A stretch of 8,502 nt of DNA from Methanobacteriota archaeon (GCA_026394435.1 JAPKYG010000069.1:1-8502); one strand, 5' to 3'; shown: positions 1 through 7,017, counted from the stretch's first letter. Program-made: numbers and translations. Notes: generated by a model from the sequence alone, not told the origin.

Positions 1-1
1 T

Positions 2-628
2 GATCAAGTAGATTTCCCTATTTCTACTGGCAAAGAAGCGAATATCTTTCGTGGGAGGACACCTGAAGATGAGCTTGTTGCGATTAAAATCTACCGGACG
101 TCAACGATGACCTTCAAACATATCGCTTCTTATATCGAGGGTGATCCTCGGTTTGCATATGGATATAAAAACAGACGAGATATTATCGAAGAATGGGCAA
201 AAAAAGAGTTTAAAAACCTCGATTTATTACATCGGACTAAGGTGCGGGTTCCAGCCCCATTGAAACGGTTACACAACATTCTGATAATGGAGTATATCGG
301 TGATGAAAATAAAGCAGCGCCGATGTTAAAGGACGTGCTCCTTTCAAACCCGCAGAAGGTATTTGACGAAATCATGATATTTATTACTAGGATGTACAAG
401 GTGCAGTTAGTCCACGCAGATCTTAGTGCGTTTAATATTCTCATATTTCAACACAAACCTTATATCATCGATGTTGGTCAAGCAGTACTCCTTGATCATC
501 CATCCTCCTTGGAATTTCTGAAGCGGGATATTCATAATATCGTCCACTATTTCAAGAAATACGGGATAAAAAGCAATGAACGAGCGATCTTTAATAAACT
601 GATGAAAAGTAAAAGTGATAGACCATGA
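2..628 (+). CDS. rio1: RIO1-family atypical serine/threonine protein kinase, 5' partial
   Basis: This is the C-terminal 208 residues of a RIO1-type kinase/ATPase, a cytoplasmic factor in late small ribosomal subunit maturation. The reading frame is open from base 2, so the N-terminal part lies left of the window; the first ATG at 107 is internal. Visible residues show the RIO nucleotide loop STGKEANIF near residue 8, the lysine of AIKIYR near 29, the catalytic loop HADLSAFN at about 138-145 and the metal-binding IDVGQ at about 156-160, followed by the HP..EFLKRD helix. These are the defining RIO1 motifs, and no key residue is missing in the visible part. Archaeal RIO1 proteins are about 250-260 residues, so roughly 50 are off the edge. 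The TGA overlaps the ATG of the KH gene by 4 bp (ATGA), implying translational coupling. RIO2 is less likely because the catalytic and IDVGQ motifs are RIO1-like and no winged-helix domain is visible. Confidence 0.95.
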   Translation, partial: DQVDFPISTGKEANIFRGRTPEDELVAIKIYRTSTMTFKHIASYIEGDPRFAYGYKNRRDIIEEWAKKEFKNLDLLHRTKVRVPAPLKRLHNILIMEYIGDENKAAPMLKDVLLSNPQKVFDEIMIFITRMYKVQLVHADLSAFNILIFQHKPYIIDVGQAVLLDHPSSLEFLKRDIHNIVHYFKKYGIKSNERAIFNKLMKSKSDRP

Positions 629-1170
629 AATATATACGTATTCCGAAGGAACGTGTCGGCGTATTGATCGGTAAGGACGGGGAAACGAAGAAGACGATTG
701 AGAGAATCTCGCATGTGCACCTTGAGATAGATTCAGAGGAAGGAGACGTAGCGTTTAACGAACAAGAGGCGAAAGACCCCCTCGTTCCATTAAAGGTAGA
801 AGACATTGTTCGTGCGATCGGACGAGGGTTTTCACCGGAACATGCCTTCCGTTTGTTCGGGGAAGAAACCGAGTTTTTTATCTTCGATATCTACGATTAT
901 GTCAGTAAAAAAGAATCGCATCTCGCCCGGATGAAAAGCAGGGTGATTGGACGGGAAGGAAAAACCAAACGGGTCATTGAAGGTCTTACCGGCGGAGTCC
1001 TTGCAGTCTATGGTCATACGGTCGCGGTGATTGCGGATTTTGAATCCATGGACATCGCGAAAAAAGCACTCGATATGATTCTCAGTGGGAGTGAACATCC
1101 TACGGTGTATCGGTACCTTGAGCGAGAAATGAAAAAATTCCATCTAAGCCGGCGGGTTGGTCGCGAATAA
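625..1170 (+). CDS. KH-domain protein, archaeal Dim2/Pno1 (Krr1-like) family
   Basis: This 181-residue protein has two KH RNA-binding domains. The first carries a GKDG loop at residues 16-19 inside RVGVLIGKDG, and the second a GREG loop at 109-112. The linker motif GFSPEHAFRLF at about 68-78 is typical of the Pno1/Dim2 family. Eukaryotic Pno1/Dim2 binds near the 3' end of the small-subunit rRNA and helps recruit methylation and cleavage factors; the archaeal protein is expected to act in 16S rRNA 3'-end maturation. It starts at the ATG that overlaps the RIO1 stop codon. RIO1 next to this KH gene is a familiar archaeal arrangement and fits one shared role. The length is normal for the family, and an oligo-T tract follows the stop within 10 bases. 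Confidence 0.93.
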   Translation: MKYIRIPKERVGVLIGKDGETKKTIERISHVHLEIDSEEGDVAFNEQEAKDPLVPLKVEDIVRAIGRGFSPEHAFRLFGEETEFFIFDIYDYVSKKESHLARMKSRVIGREGKTKRVIEGLTGGVLAVYGHTVAVIADFESMDIAKKALDMILSGSEHPTVYRYLEREMKKFHLSRRVGRE

Positions 1171-1177
1171 AAAAATG

Positions 1178-1185
1178 TTTTTTTT
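1178..1185 (+). terminator. Oligo-T terminator after the RIO1-KH unit
   Basis: A run of eight T residues starts 7 bases after the KH stop codon and lies upstream of the TATA-like element of the next gene. Archaeal RNA polymerase terminates at U-rich tracts without needing a hairpin. A7 precedes it, separated by TG, so a weak A-T hairpin is possible. The position between two transcription units supports the call. Confidence 0.6.
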
Positions 1186-1208
1186 AGAAACCAACGCGTT
1201 ACCCGAAA

Positions 1209-1217
1209 CTTTTAATG
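1209..1217 (+). promoter_or_regulatory. TATA-like element of the MCM-like gene
   Basis: The stretch CTTTTAATG is preceded by GAAA, resembling a purine-rich BRE followed by a TATA box. An archaeal start site 25-28 bases downstream would fall near 1238-1241, leaving a leader of about 16-19 bases before the ATG at 1257. The upstream in-frame ATG at 1215 overlaps this element, so it should not be in the transcript. The match to consensus is moderate. Confidence 0.45.
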
Positions 1218-1256
1218 CCCCTATGTGGATATTGCCTGTTCGCACGGGTTTGTACT

Positions 1257-2588
1257 ATGGAAGATGATCTTACCTTACTTGGCGTTGTTCCTTCTGATCG
1301 GAAGAAATTGGAGAATATGGGGATTACGAGCCTGGAGCAGATTGCTATTATGTCTGTTTCTTCACTAGGGATGGGGGGAAGTAAAGGCACGATGCTGGTT
1401 CAACGGGCGCGGAACATCCTTGCAAATGAAAACATCCTTGATGTCTCAGTAAGTAATGGTGATCTTATTGAAGTAACCACAAAGAAGACAGATCGTGCGG
1501 TCATTAAATCCATTTTAAATGCACTCGATGTATATGCGGTTGGCTGGGGCAACGCTGCGTTAACCATTGAAGGAAACGTGTTGAAATTATCAAGGAAATC
1601 GGAAGCGTTTTCTAAAGTAATTTCGAAAGCGGAAAGTCTCCGTGAGATACTTGAATCAAAAAAAATGGAGGAACGCGAAAAAAGCGGGATTTATCTTCCT
1701 GAAGGTGAGCTTAAAGCGTTTGCAAAAGAACGTGGATTTGATGGATTCTGGGAGAACGTATTTCAGGAGATCCATGGCAATGATATTATGAAAAAGGTGA
1801 TTGCTGCAAGTATGTTTTCTACATTTGCAGAACCTGTACATTCCTTGATTATTGGAGAACCTGGAAGCAGCAAAACCATGGCCAAAGAAATCATCACAGA
1901 GCAGTTTTCTGATATTACGACCATTGGTGCAAACACGACACGATCTGGCCTCGTGTGTCATATGGGGACCGGTGATCTTGGTGCACTCCCGCATGCGAAC
2001 CGGAAACTTGTCTTGGTCGATGAGTTTGATAAAATCCCCGGGGATGATATCGAGTATTGTTATGAGTTGTTATCAAACGGGAAATGCAGTGTGCATTCAG
2101 CAAAACTCCATCAGAACATTGAAAGCGAGTTTATCATGATCGCATTTGCAAACCCGAAGTCAAAAGTGTTCGGGAAGCATGCGCTCAATGACATTGGGTT
2201 GTCTCCTCTCTTAATGAGTCGTTGCGCGCTCGTGGTTAAAGTACAAAATATTGGTAAGGAAGATCGCCTTAATCTTTTTAAAAAGAAATTCTATGGCAAA
2301 GGAGAGATGAAAGAGAAACATGAGTATTATGATCAATGGGTGAAACTCGCACGACGATATGAACCAGCGATTACTGCTTCTGAGAAAAAAGTGAATCGGT
2401 ATCTCAATGTGATGAATGAAATAGTAGAAGTTCATTACAATACGACATTGCGAAGGGATCTTCGGATGTCTGATTATCTTCGGAGGATACCGCTTGCTAT
2501 TGCTCGTTCTTCGTTTAGCCCTGTTGATAACAAGGTTCTTTTAGAAGCAGAGACCTTGATGAAAGAATCAATTGAAACTTGGATGTGA
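1257..2588 (+). CDS. MCM-like AAA+ ATPase with N-terminal helix-hairpin-helix region
   Basis: This 443-residue protein belongs to the MCM-like branch of AAA+ ATPases. Residues 5-55 resemble a Rad51-type helix-hairpin-helix DNA-binding region (LLGVVPSDRKKLENMGITS and following). Residues 58-125 are of unknown fold. The AAA+ core runs from about 165, with Walker A GEPGSSKT at 200-207, Walker B LVLVDEFDK at 251-259 (MCM has DEFDK), sensor 1 asparagine in AFANP at 296-300, and an MCM-like arginine finger in LSPLLMSR at 315-322. A C-terminal helical region with sensor-2-type arginines spans about 398-420. Canonical archaeal MCM helicases are about 650-700 residues with an N-terminal OB-fold/zinc domain; that is absent here, and the helix-2 insert is very short. 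This is therefore probably not the main replicative helicase; a DNA-linked ATPase role is inference. The start at 1257 is preferred because the 14 residues before it (from 1215) are cysteine-rich, atypical and overlap the promoter. Confidence 0.85.
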   Translation: MEDDLTLLGVVPSDRKKLENMGITSLEQIAIMSVSSLGMGGSKGTMLVQRARNILANENILDVSVSNGDLIEVTTKKTDRAVIKSILNALDVYAVGWGNAALTIEGNVLKLSRKSEAFSKVISKAESLREILESKKMEEREKSGIYLPEGELKAFAKERGFDGFWENVFQEIHGNDIMKKVIAASMFSTFAEPVHSLIIGEPGSSKTMAKEIITEQFSDITTIGANTTRSGLVCHMGTGDLGALPHANRKLVLVDEFDKIPGDDIEYCYELLSNGKCSVHSAKLHQNIESEFIMIAFANPKSKVFGKHALNDIGLSPLLMSRCALVVKVQNIGKEDRLNLFKKKFYGKGEMKEKHEYYDQWVKLARRYEPAITASEKKVNRYLNVMNEIVEVHYNTTLRRDLRMSDYLRRIPLAIARSSFSPVDNKVLLEAETLMKESIETWM

Positions 2589-2593
2589 GGTGA
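2587..2593 (+). promoter_or_regulatory. Perfect ribosome binding site GAGGTGA at nadE, no ATG behind it
   Basis: GAGGTGA complements the archaeal 16S 3' end. It overlaps the TGA of the MCM-like gene (2586-2588). Five bases after it comes in-frame ATC at 2599. The dnaG gene in this window has the identical heptamer with the same 5-base gap before its ATG, which makes 2599 the position where a start codon would be expected. Confidence 0.65.
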
Positions 2594-3414
2594 ACAGTAT
2601 CGATCTTTCCATTAATCCGAAAGATGTCTCTACCATCGTGAAAGAGTTTATCAGGACTTATGTGAAAAACTCAGGCTGTACAAGTGTTGTTTTAGGCTTA
2701 TCCGGTGGCGTAGATTCTGCAGTGAGTGCTATCTTGTGTAAGGAAGCGCTAGGAGTGAAGAATGTTCAATGTGTCTTTCTGCCTGATGGAACGACGCCAG
2801 CTCTTGATCGGAAACACGTGAAACTCTTTGTGAAAACATTTCATGTCCCTTTTAGGGAAATAGAGATTTCTCCGTTTGTGGAATCATTTCGTATAGCTCT
2901 TCAACAAAAAAAGAGGATGACGTTGGCGAATATCAAACCACGAGTGCGGATGATTCTGTTATATGAATATGCAAATGAGACAGGTAGTCTGGTCTGTGGG
3001 ACCTCAAATAAATCAGAAATCCTAGTCGGGTATTTCACAAAATATGGTGACGGGGGTGTGGATTTCCAACCACTTGGTGATTTGTATAAAACCCAGATTT
3101 ATCAACTTGCGAAATATCTGAAAATCCCTGCTCCGATTATCAAAAAACCACCGACCGCAGGATTATGGGTTGGACAAACCGATGAAAAAGAACTTCGGAT
3201 GAGCTATCAGACCCTTGATCAGGTCTTATATGGATTAGAACTCAAACTTGATGTCGGTGAGATACAAAAATTCACAAAAATATCGAAAGAACAAATCGAA
3301 CGGATCCGAAAGATGCGGATTACAAGTCAACATAAACGGCGGACTCCCTTAATTCCAAAAATCGGGGTTAGAACGCCAGGTCTTGACTGGCGTTCTCCGG
3401 TGCAGGAAGGATAA
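2590..3414 (+). CDS. nadE: Ammonia-dependent NAD(+) synthetase
   Basis: NadE converts deamido-NAD, ATP and ammonia to NAD, the last step of NAD synthesis. Counting from GTG 2590 gives 274 residues. Diagnostic motifs are the PP-loop LGLSGGVDSA (SGGVDS at 38-43), CGTSNKSE at 136-143, the GDGG loop at 153-156, and GLWVGQTDE at 191-199; the C-terminal HKRR...GLDWR signature ends the protein. No glutaminase domain is present, so ammonia or a separate amidotransferase must supply nitrogen. The gene follows the MCM-like stop codon by one base, so the two are probably co-transcribed and translationally coupled. The start is uncertain: the in-frame choices are TTG at 2572, GTG at 2590 (inside a perfect GAGGTGA ribosome binding site) and ATC at 2599, which sits 5 bases after that site. 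No ATG fits. Confidence 0.95.
   Translation: MNSIDLSINPKDVSTIVKEFIRTYVKNSGCTSVVLGLSGGVDSAVSAILCKEALGVKNVQCVFLPDGTTPALDRKHVKLFVKTFHVPFREIEISPFVESFRIALQQKKRMTLANIKPRVRMILLYEYANETGSLVCGTSNKSEILVGYFTKYGDGGVDFQPLGDLYKTQIYQLAKYLKIPAPIIKKPPTAGLWVGQTDEKELRMSYQTLDQVLYGLELKLDVGEIQKFTKISKEQIERIRKMRITSQHKRRTPLIPKIGVRTPGLDWRSPVQEG
3370..3396 (+). repeat. Perfect 10-bp inverted repeat (hairpin) inside the nadE 3' end
   Basis: AGAACGCCAG at 3370-3379 and CTGGCGTTCT at 3387-3396 are exact reverse complements around a 7-base loop. The repeat lies within the last 15 codons of nadE, over the conserved RTPGLDWR region, 16 bases before the stop codon. No T tract follows directly, so it is not a bacterial-type terminator. 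It could protect the transcript 3' end, or reflect coding constraint by chance. Confidence 0.6.
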
Positions 3415-3420
3415 CAATGT

Positions 3421-3720
3421 TTAGAAGAACTTCCACATCGTAAATTCTCTTGTTGAATTATGATCCGCGGTATTATAGGCAACTACTTTTACGGTATGTC
3501 TGAAGAACGCAAGATTGTTCCACGTCCAGCTGTATGGTTCTGTGATGTCGGTTGATCGAAGCGTGTTATCGATATAAAACTCCACTTTTTCGATTTCATA
3601 GTCTTTGCTAGTGACAGAGGTTTCAATTGTAATCTTCCCGATACTTACCGGCGTTAAGAACGGCAGAATCTTTTTATCACCGATGTAAACTGCTTTTTCT
3701 GGTCTTATAGAGAAAGTGCC
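3421..3720 (-). pseudogene. Remnant of a secreted protein's C-terminal Ig-like domain, no start codon
   Basis: The minus strand is open for 100 codons between a TAG at 3721-3723 and a TAA at 3421-3423 but has no ATG or TTG, and no GTG before mid-domain, at a place where a domain could begin. The translation starts GTFSIRPEKAVYIG and continues as a beta-sandwich pattern: KITIETSV, IEKVEFYIDN, EPYSWTW and HTVKVVAYN. The last two beta strands and the closing FTMWKFF look like the C-terminal end of an Ig-like repeat protein. I associate such domains with large surface or secreted proteins of Thermoplasmatota-like archaea. The N-terminal part is gone: only 14 bases separate the TAG from the purC stop. 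It lies in a different frame from purC, so it is not a read-through extension. The remnant fills nearly all of the 323-base gap between nadE and purC. Confidence 0.7.
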
Positions 3721-3732
3721 CTAGTAATGTCG

Positions 3733-3739
3733 TTTTTTT
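3733..3739 (+). terminator. T7 tract, candidate terminator for plus-strand transcripts from nadE
   Basis: Seven T residues overlap the purC stop codon on the opposite strand. Rightward transcripts from the MCM-like/nadE unit would meet this U-rich run before entering purC antisense. It is about 320 bases after nadE, so earlier, shorter T runs may act first. No comparable tract is visible for the leftward metG-purC transcript. Confidence 0.3.
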
Positions 3740-4634
3740 AACGAAAAAGAAATCTCTTGCCTGTGATCTTCTCGTATGCCTCTTGATATTTCTTTGTCGT
3801 CTCGCTGATTATTTCCTTTGGCAGGTGCGGTGGTGCTGAAATATGGTTCCATCCCGTTGAATTCAAATAATCACGAACATACTGTTTGTCAAAACTTGGT
3901 TGTGGTTTCCCTAGCTCGTAGCAGTCTGCAGGCCAAAACCGCGATGAATCAGGGGTTAACGCCTCATCAATCCAGATGATCTCGTTGTTATACATCCCGA
4001 ATTCAAACTTTGTATCCGCGATAATAATTCCACGTTTCCTTGTGTATTCAGCTGCGGTATTATAGATTTTTAACGAGTAATCGTTCAACGTATTCGCTAC
4101 CTCAGATCCAACAAGTTTTTTCATCTCCGCTATTGAGATGTTGATGTCATGTCCTGATTTTGCCTTTGTTGAAGGAGTAAAAAGTGGTTCATGGAATTGC
4201 TCTGCTTCTTGCAGGCCACTTGGTAGTTTCATTTCGCAGACAGTGCCATCTTTTTTATATGAACTCCAGGCTGATCCCGAGATATACCCGCGTACGATAC
4301 ATTCAATGGGGATGACCTTTGTTTTTTTCACAAGCATACTGCGGTAGGTGAGTTGTTTTCGATACTCTTGTAATTCTTCTGGAAATTCATCGACTTCTGT
4401 GGAGATCACATGGTTGGGTACAATCTTTTTTGTATAATCAAACCAAAATTTCGATAGTTGTGTGAGACAGACACCTTTTGATGGAATGGGATCTGGAAGA
4501 ACAATATCAAATGTGGAGATCCTATCTGTTGCTACCAATAAAATGTTGTTATCTACTTCGTAAATATCACGGACTTTTCCTTTATTTAATATTTTTACTG
4601 GTAAATCCGTATTTACTACAATGTTTGTATTCAT
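3738..4634 (-). CDS. purC: Phosphoribosylaminoimidazole-succinocarboxamide (SAICAR) synthase
   Basis: PurC joins CAIR and aspartate using ATP to give SAICAR in de novo purine synthesis. The 298-residue protein shows KGKVRDIYEV at 18-27 (ATP site), ATDRISTFD at 35-43, PIECIVRGYISGSAWSSY at 109-126, the substrate-binding STKA..GHD at 155-163, IADTKFEFG at 205-213 and WIDEALTPDSSRFW at 221-234. The length of about 300 matches the longer form seen in yeast Ade1 and many other organisms, rather than the short form of about 240 residues. It begins 14 bases after the metG stop codon, behind GGGGG, and so is the second gene of the metG transcript. No other pur genes are in the window. All catalytic motifs look intact. 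Confidence 0.97.
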   Translation of the reverse strand: MNTNIVVNTDLPVKILNKGKVRDIYEVDNNILLVATDRISTFDIVLPDPIPSKGVCLTQLSKFWFDYTKKIVPNHVISTEVDEFPEELQEYRKQLTYRSMLVKKTKVIPIECIVRGYISGSAWSSYKKDGTVCEMKLPSGLQEAEQFHEPLFTPSTKAKSGHDINISIAEMKKLVGSEVANTLNDYSLKIYNTAAEYTRKRGIIIADTKFEFGMYNNEIIWIDEALTPDSSRFWPADCYELGKPQPSFDKQYVRDYLNSTGWNHISAPPHLPKEIISETTKKYQEAYEKITGKRFLFR

Positions 4635-4648
4635 TACGTTTTTCCCCC

Positions 4649-6778
4649 TTATGAGATTTTTGCTCCTTCTTTGACCTTGCGGTCGGTGACCACGATATTG
4701 CCTTTTATTTTAAGTGGTTTTCCATTATATACCACATTTCCTTTTAGATCAACAGTCATTGGTGCTTCTTTAAACGCCTCAAACTCTAGTAAGGATACAG
4801 GTTCTCGGGCGATACCCTCCACGCCAACCTCTGCGCCAGGGGAGCTGTCCTTTGGGTCCAACAGCGATACCACACCGTTATCATCCGTTGCAGCAAGTAA
4901 CATACCTTTTGATTCGACGCCGCGAATTACTGCTGGTTTGAGATTTATCACCATTACAATCGATTTCCCTAGGATCTCTTGTTTCGGATAATATGGTTTC
5001 ATTCCAGCAACTATCGTGCGTTTTCCTAGTGGTCCGAGCTCAACCTGCATGATATAGAGTTTATCTGCCTGAGGATGGTCTTGTACATCAAGGATTTTCG
5101 CTACCCGTAAGTCCAGTTTGGAAAATGGATCAGATTCATGGACGATTTCTTTCAACTCCAATTTCTTAAATAAGGGGATGGGTGTTTCTAATTTGGTTCC
5201 TTCTCGTAATTCGATAATAGCATCATCCCAGTTTTTAATGGCATGTGTATGTCCTAGCATCTTCCAAATTTTTTCTGATGAGAAGGGGAGAAAGGGTGCC
5301 ATACAGACCGCGAGTGCTTGTACCAGCCGTAAACAGATATGTACGACGGTCCCACAGCGTTCTTTATCGGTTTTTAGTAATACCCATGGCTGATTCCGGT
5401 CGAAATATTGATTTCCATATTGAGCAAGATTCATTGCTGCCCGTAATCCTTTTTTAAATGAACATTGTTCAAGTGCTTCTCCGACTTCTTTATTGGTTTC
5501 TTCGATCTTTTGTAATGCCTTTTTATCTATTTCATTAAGGGTACCTAATTTTGGTATGGAGCCGAAATTCTTGCTTGTGAAGGTTACGACGCGGTGAATA
5601 TAGTTCCCATAGGTTCCGAGGAGTTCGTCGTTATTTTTTGAGACAAAATCATTCCATGTCCAGTCTGCATCTTTATTTTCTGGCATGTTAATGGAAAGAT
5701 AATATCGAATAACATCTGGGTCGAATCGTTTCAGGATTTCAGGGACCCATATTCCCACACCTCTACTTTTTGAGAATTGCTCTCCTTTTAACGTTAGATA
5801 TTCGTTGGCGGGGATGTTATAGGGAAGATTCAATGCTTCGTCATACCCCATGAGAATAGACGGCCAGATGATGGAATGGAACGGGATGTTATCTTTTGCT
5901 AGGAAATAGTAATGTTTAGCCTCAGGGTTCTTCCACCATTCTTGCCATTTCGATGGTTCTTTGTGTTTTTTGGACCATTCTTTACTTGCGGATAGATACC
6001 CTATCACAGCATCAAACCAGACGTAGATACTTTTATTTTCGAACCCAAACACCGGGACCTTGATCCCCCAATTTATGTCTCGAGTGATCGCGCGGTCATG
6101 TAATCCGTTCTGTAGCCAATTATTTGTAAATTTCAGGACGTTTGCTTTCCAATATTTCTTTTCTTTGAGCCATTCTATCAACTTTGGTTCAAAGGTACTC
6201 AAGGCAAAGAACAAATGTTCTGTTTTTTGTTTGACTGGTTTTCCCCCACACACCTTACATCGTACATTAAGTAATTCAAAAGAATCCAGGAGTTTCCCAC
6301 AGTTGTCACACTGATCACCTCGTGCTCCTTCTTTATGGCAGTGCGGACAGATCCCTTCGACATATCGGTCAGGAAGAAACCGTACGCAGGTTGGACAGTA
6401 CAGCGCATCAATACTCTTTCGGGAGATATATTTCTTTTGATAGAGATCTAAGAAGATTTCTTGGACGGTTGCTTCGTGATTCGGGGTCGTTGTTCGTGTG
6501 AATATATCAAAGGAGATTCCGAGCTGTGTCATGTTTTCGGTATGTTCCTTGTGGTAGCGGTCAACGATTGCTTGCGGTGTTGTTTTTTCTTTGTCCGCTG
6601 TGATGGTGATAGGTGTACCGTGTTCGTCACTGCCTGAGACCATGAGAACATCTCTCCCTTTCAACCGGTTGTATCGAGCAAAGATATCAGCGGGAAGGTA
6701 ACACCCAGCGATATGCCCGAGATGTAATGATCCGTTTGCGTATGGCCATGCGACGCCAATAAAGACCTTCTCATCCAT
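4649..6778 (-). CDS. metG: Methionyl-tRNA synthetase with C-terminal tRNA-binding OB domain
   Basis: This cytoplasmic class I synthetase charges tRNA-Met. The 709-residue protein has the nucleotide-binding WPYANGSLHLGH at 11-22 (HIGH motif as HLGH), a zinc region with four CxxC pairs (128/131, 144/147, 157/160, 174/177), the KMSKS-type loop FSKSRG at 335-340, a helical anticodon-binding domain to about 540, and an EMAPII-like OB-fold from about 551 to 660 (DPFSKLDLRVAKI onward) that adds general tRNA affinity and can dimerise. All four knuckle pairs are intact. The ATG at 6778 is chosen over an in-frame ATG at 6841: homologues start just before the VxVAWPYANG strand, and the TATA element lies between the two ATGs. 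metG leads a two-gene unit with purC. Confidence 0.97.
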   Translation of the reverse strand: MDEKVFIGVAWPYANGSLHLGHIAGCYLPADIFARYNRLKGRDVLMVSGSDEHGTPITITADKEKTTPQAIVDRYHKEHTENMTQLGISFDIFTRTTTPNHEATVQEIFLDLYQKKYISRKSIDALYCPTCVRFLPDRYVEGICPHCHKEGARGDQCDNCGKLLDSFELLNVRCKVCGGKPVKQKTEHLFFALSTFEPKLIEWLKEKKYWKANVLKFTNNWLQNGLHDRAITRDINWGIKVPVFGFENKSIYVWFDAVIGYLSASKEWSKKHKEPSKWQEWWKNPEAKHYYFLAKDNIPFHSIIWPSILMGYDEALNLPYNIPANEYLTLKGEQFSKSRGVGIWVPEILKRFDPDVIRYYLSINMPENKDADWTWNDFVSKNNDELLGTYGNYIHRVVTFTSKNFGSIPKLGTLNEIDKKALQKIEETNKEVGEALEQCSFKKGLRAAMNLAQYGNQYFDRNQPWVLLKTDKERCGTVVHICLRLVQALAVCMAPFLPFSSEKIWKMLGHTHAIKNWDDAIIELREGTKLETPIPLFKKLELKEIVHESDPFSKLDLRVAKILDVQDHPQADKLYIMQVELGPLGKRTIVAGMKPYYPKQEILGKSIVMVINLKPAVIRGVESKGMLLAATDDNGVVSLLDPKDSSPGAEVGVEGIAREPVSLLEFEAFKEAPMTVDLKGNVVYNGKPLKIKGNIVVTDRKVKEGAKIS

Positions 6779-6808
6779 GAAAATCCTGACTGAATACTGA
6801 GCACAACA

Positions 6809-6819
6809 TTTAAATATAA
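6809..6819 (-). promoter_or_regulatory. TATA box of the metG-purC unit
   Basis: On the minus strand this reads TTATATTTAAA, preceded by GCG. A start site 25-28 bases downstream falls near 6786-6789, giving a leader of only about 8-11 bases before the metG ATG at 6778, so the transcript is nearly leaderless. No GGAGG-like site precedes the ATG, which agrees. Confidence 0.65.
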
Positions 6820-6840
6820 CGCTAGTTCTATACAATGCCA

Positions 6841-6882
6841 TTAAGGATCAACTTAATGAAAAATGGTACTTCATTACCTTAA
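6841..6882. repeat. Bulged inverted repeat in the metG/dnaG divergent region
   Basis: The right arm is a continuous TTCATTACCTTAA (6870-6882). The left arm matches it in two blocks, TTAAGG (6841-6846) and TAATGAA (6854-6860), separated by 7 unpaired bases, with a 9-base loop. It sits just upstream of the metG TATA box and more than 130 bases before dnaG. It could be a regulator site or an RNA structure; no known operator is recognised. The rest of the 6779-7017 spacer holds the metG TATA box, weak A/T-rich promoter candidates for dnaG near 6907-6922, and the dnaG ribosome binding site. Confidence 0.45.
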
Positions 6883-7005
6883 GATTACCGATTTACTTCC
6901 TCTCAACACATATGCAAAAATAGTAGCGAGATTGGGAGAAAAAAGATAGACTTCTGCCACTACGAGCAGAACCAAGTGCTATTTTTCAAGGAGTTGATGA
7001 AATAA

Positions 7006-7012
7006 GAGGTGA
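7006..7012 (+). promoter_or_regulatory. Ribosome binding site deciding the dnaG start
   Basis: GAGGTGA lies 5 bases before the ATG at 7018. An in-frame GTG at 7009 falls inside this site and is therefore not the start. The small start-stop ATGAAATAA at 6997-7005 ends immediately before it. Confidence 0.8.
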
Positions 7013-7017
7013 AGATA

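Noticed and set aside
107..109. ATG at 107 as the start of the RIO1 gene
   Set aside because: The frame is open to the left edge and encodes the RIO nucleotide loop and catalytic lysine region upstream of this ATG.
1215..1256. A 14-residue N-terminal extension of the MCM-like protein with CxxC spacing
   Set aside because: It looks like a zinc-binding start, but its ATG overlaps the TATA-like element and the HhH region begins right after the ATG at 1257.
1656..1994. Minus-strand frame of 112 codons opposite the MCM-like gene, cysteine/histidine rich
   Set aside because: It lies entirely over the Walker A and B coding region; the plus-strand motifs explain the sequence.
6779..6841. A 21-residue N-terminal extension of metG from an in-frame ATG at 6841
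   Set aside because: It spans the TATA element, so it would not be transcribed from that promoter, and homologous proteins begin close to the MDEKVF position.
7009..7017. GTG start for dnaG at 7009
   Set aside because: The GTG is part of the GAGGTGA ribosome binding site; ATG at 7018 has the correct spacing.
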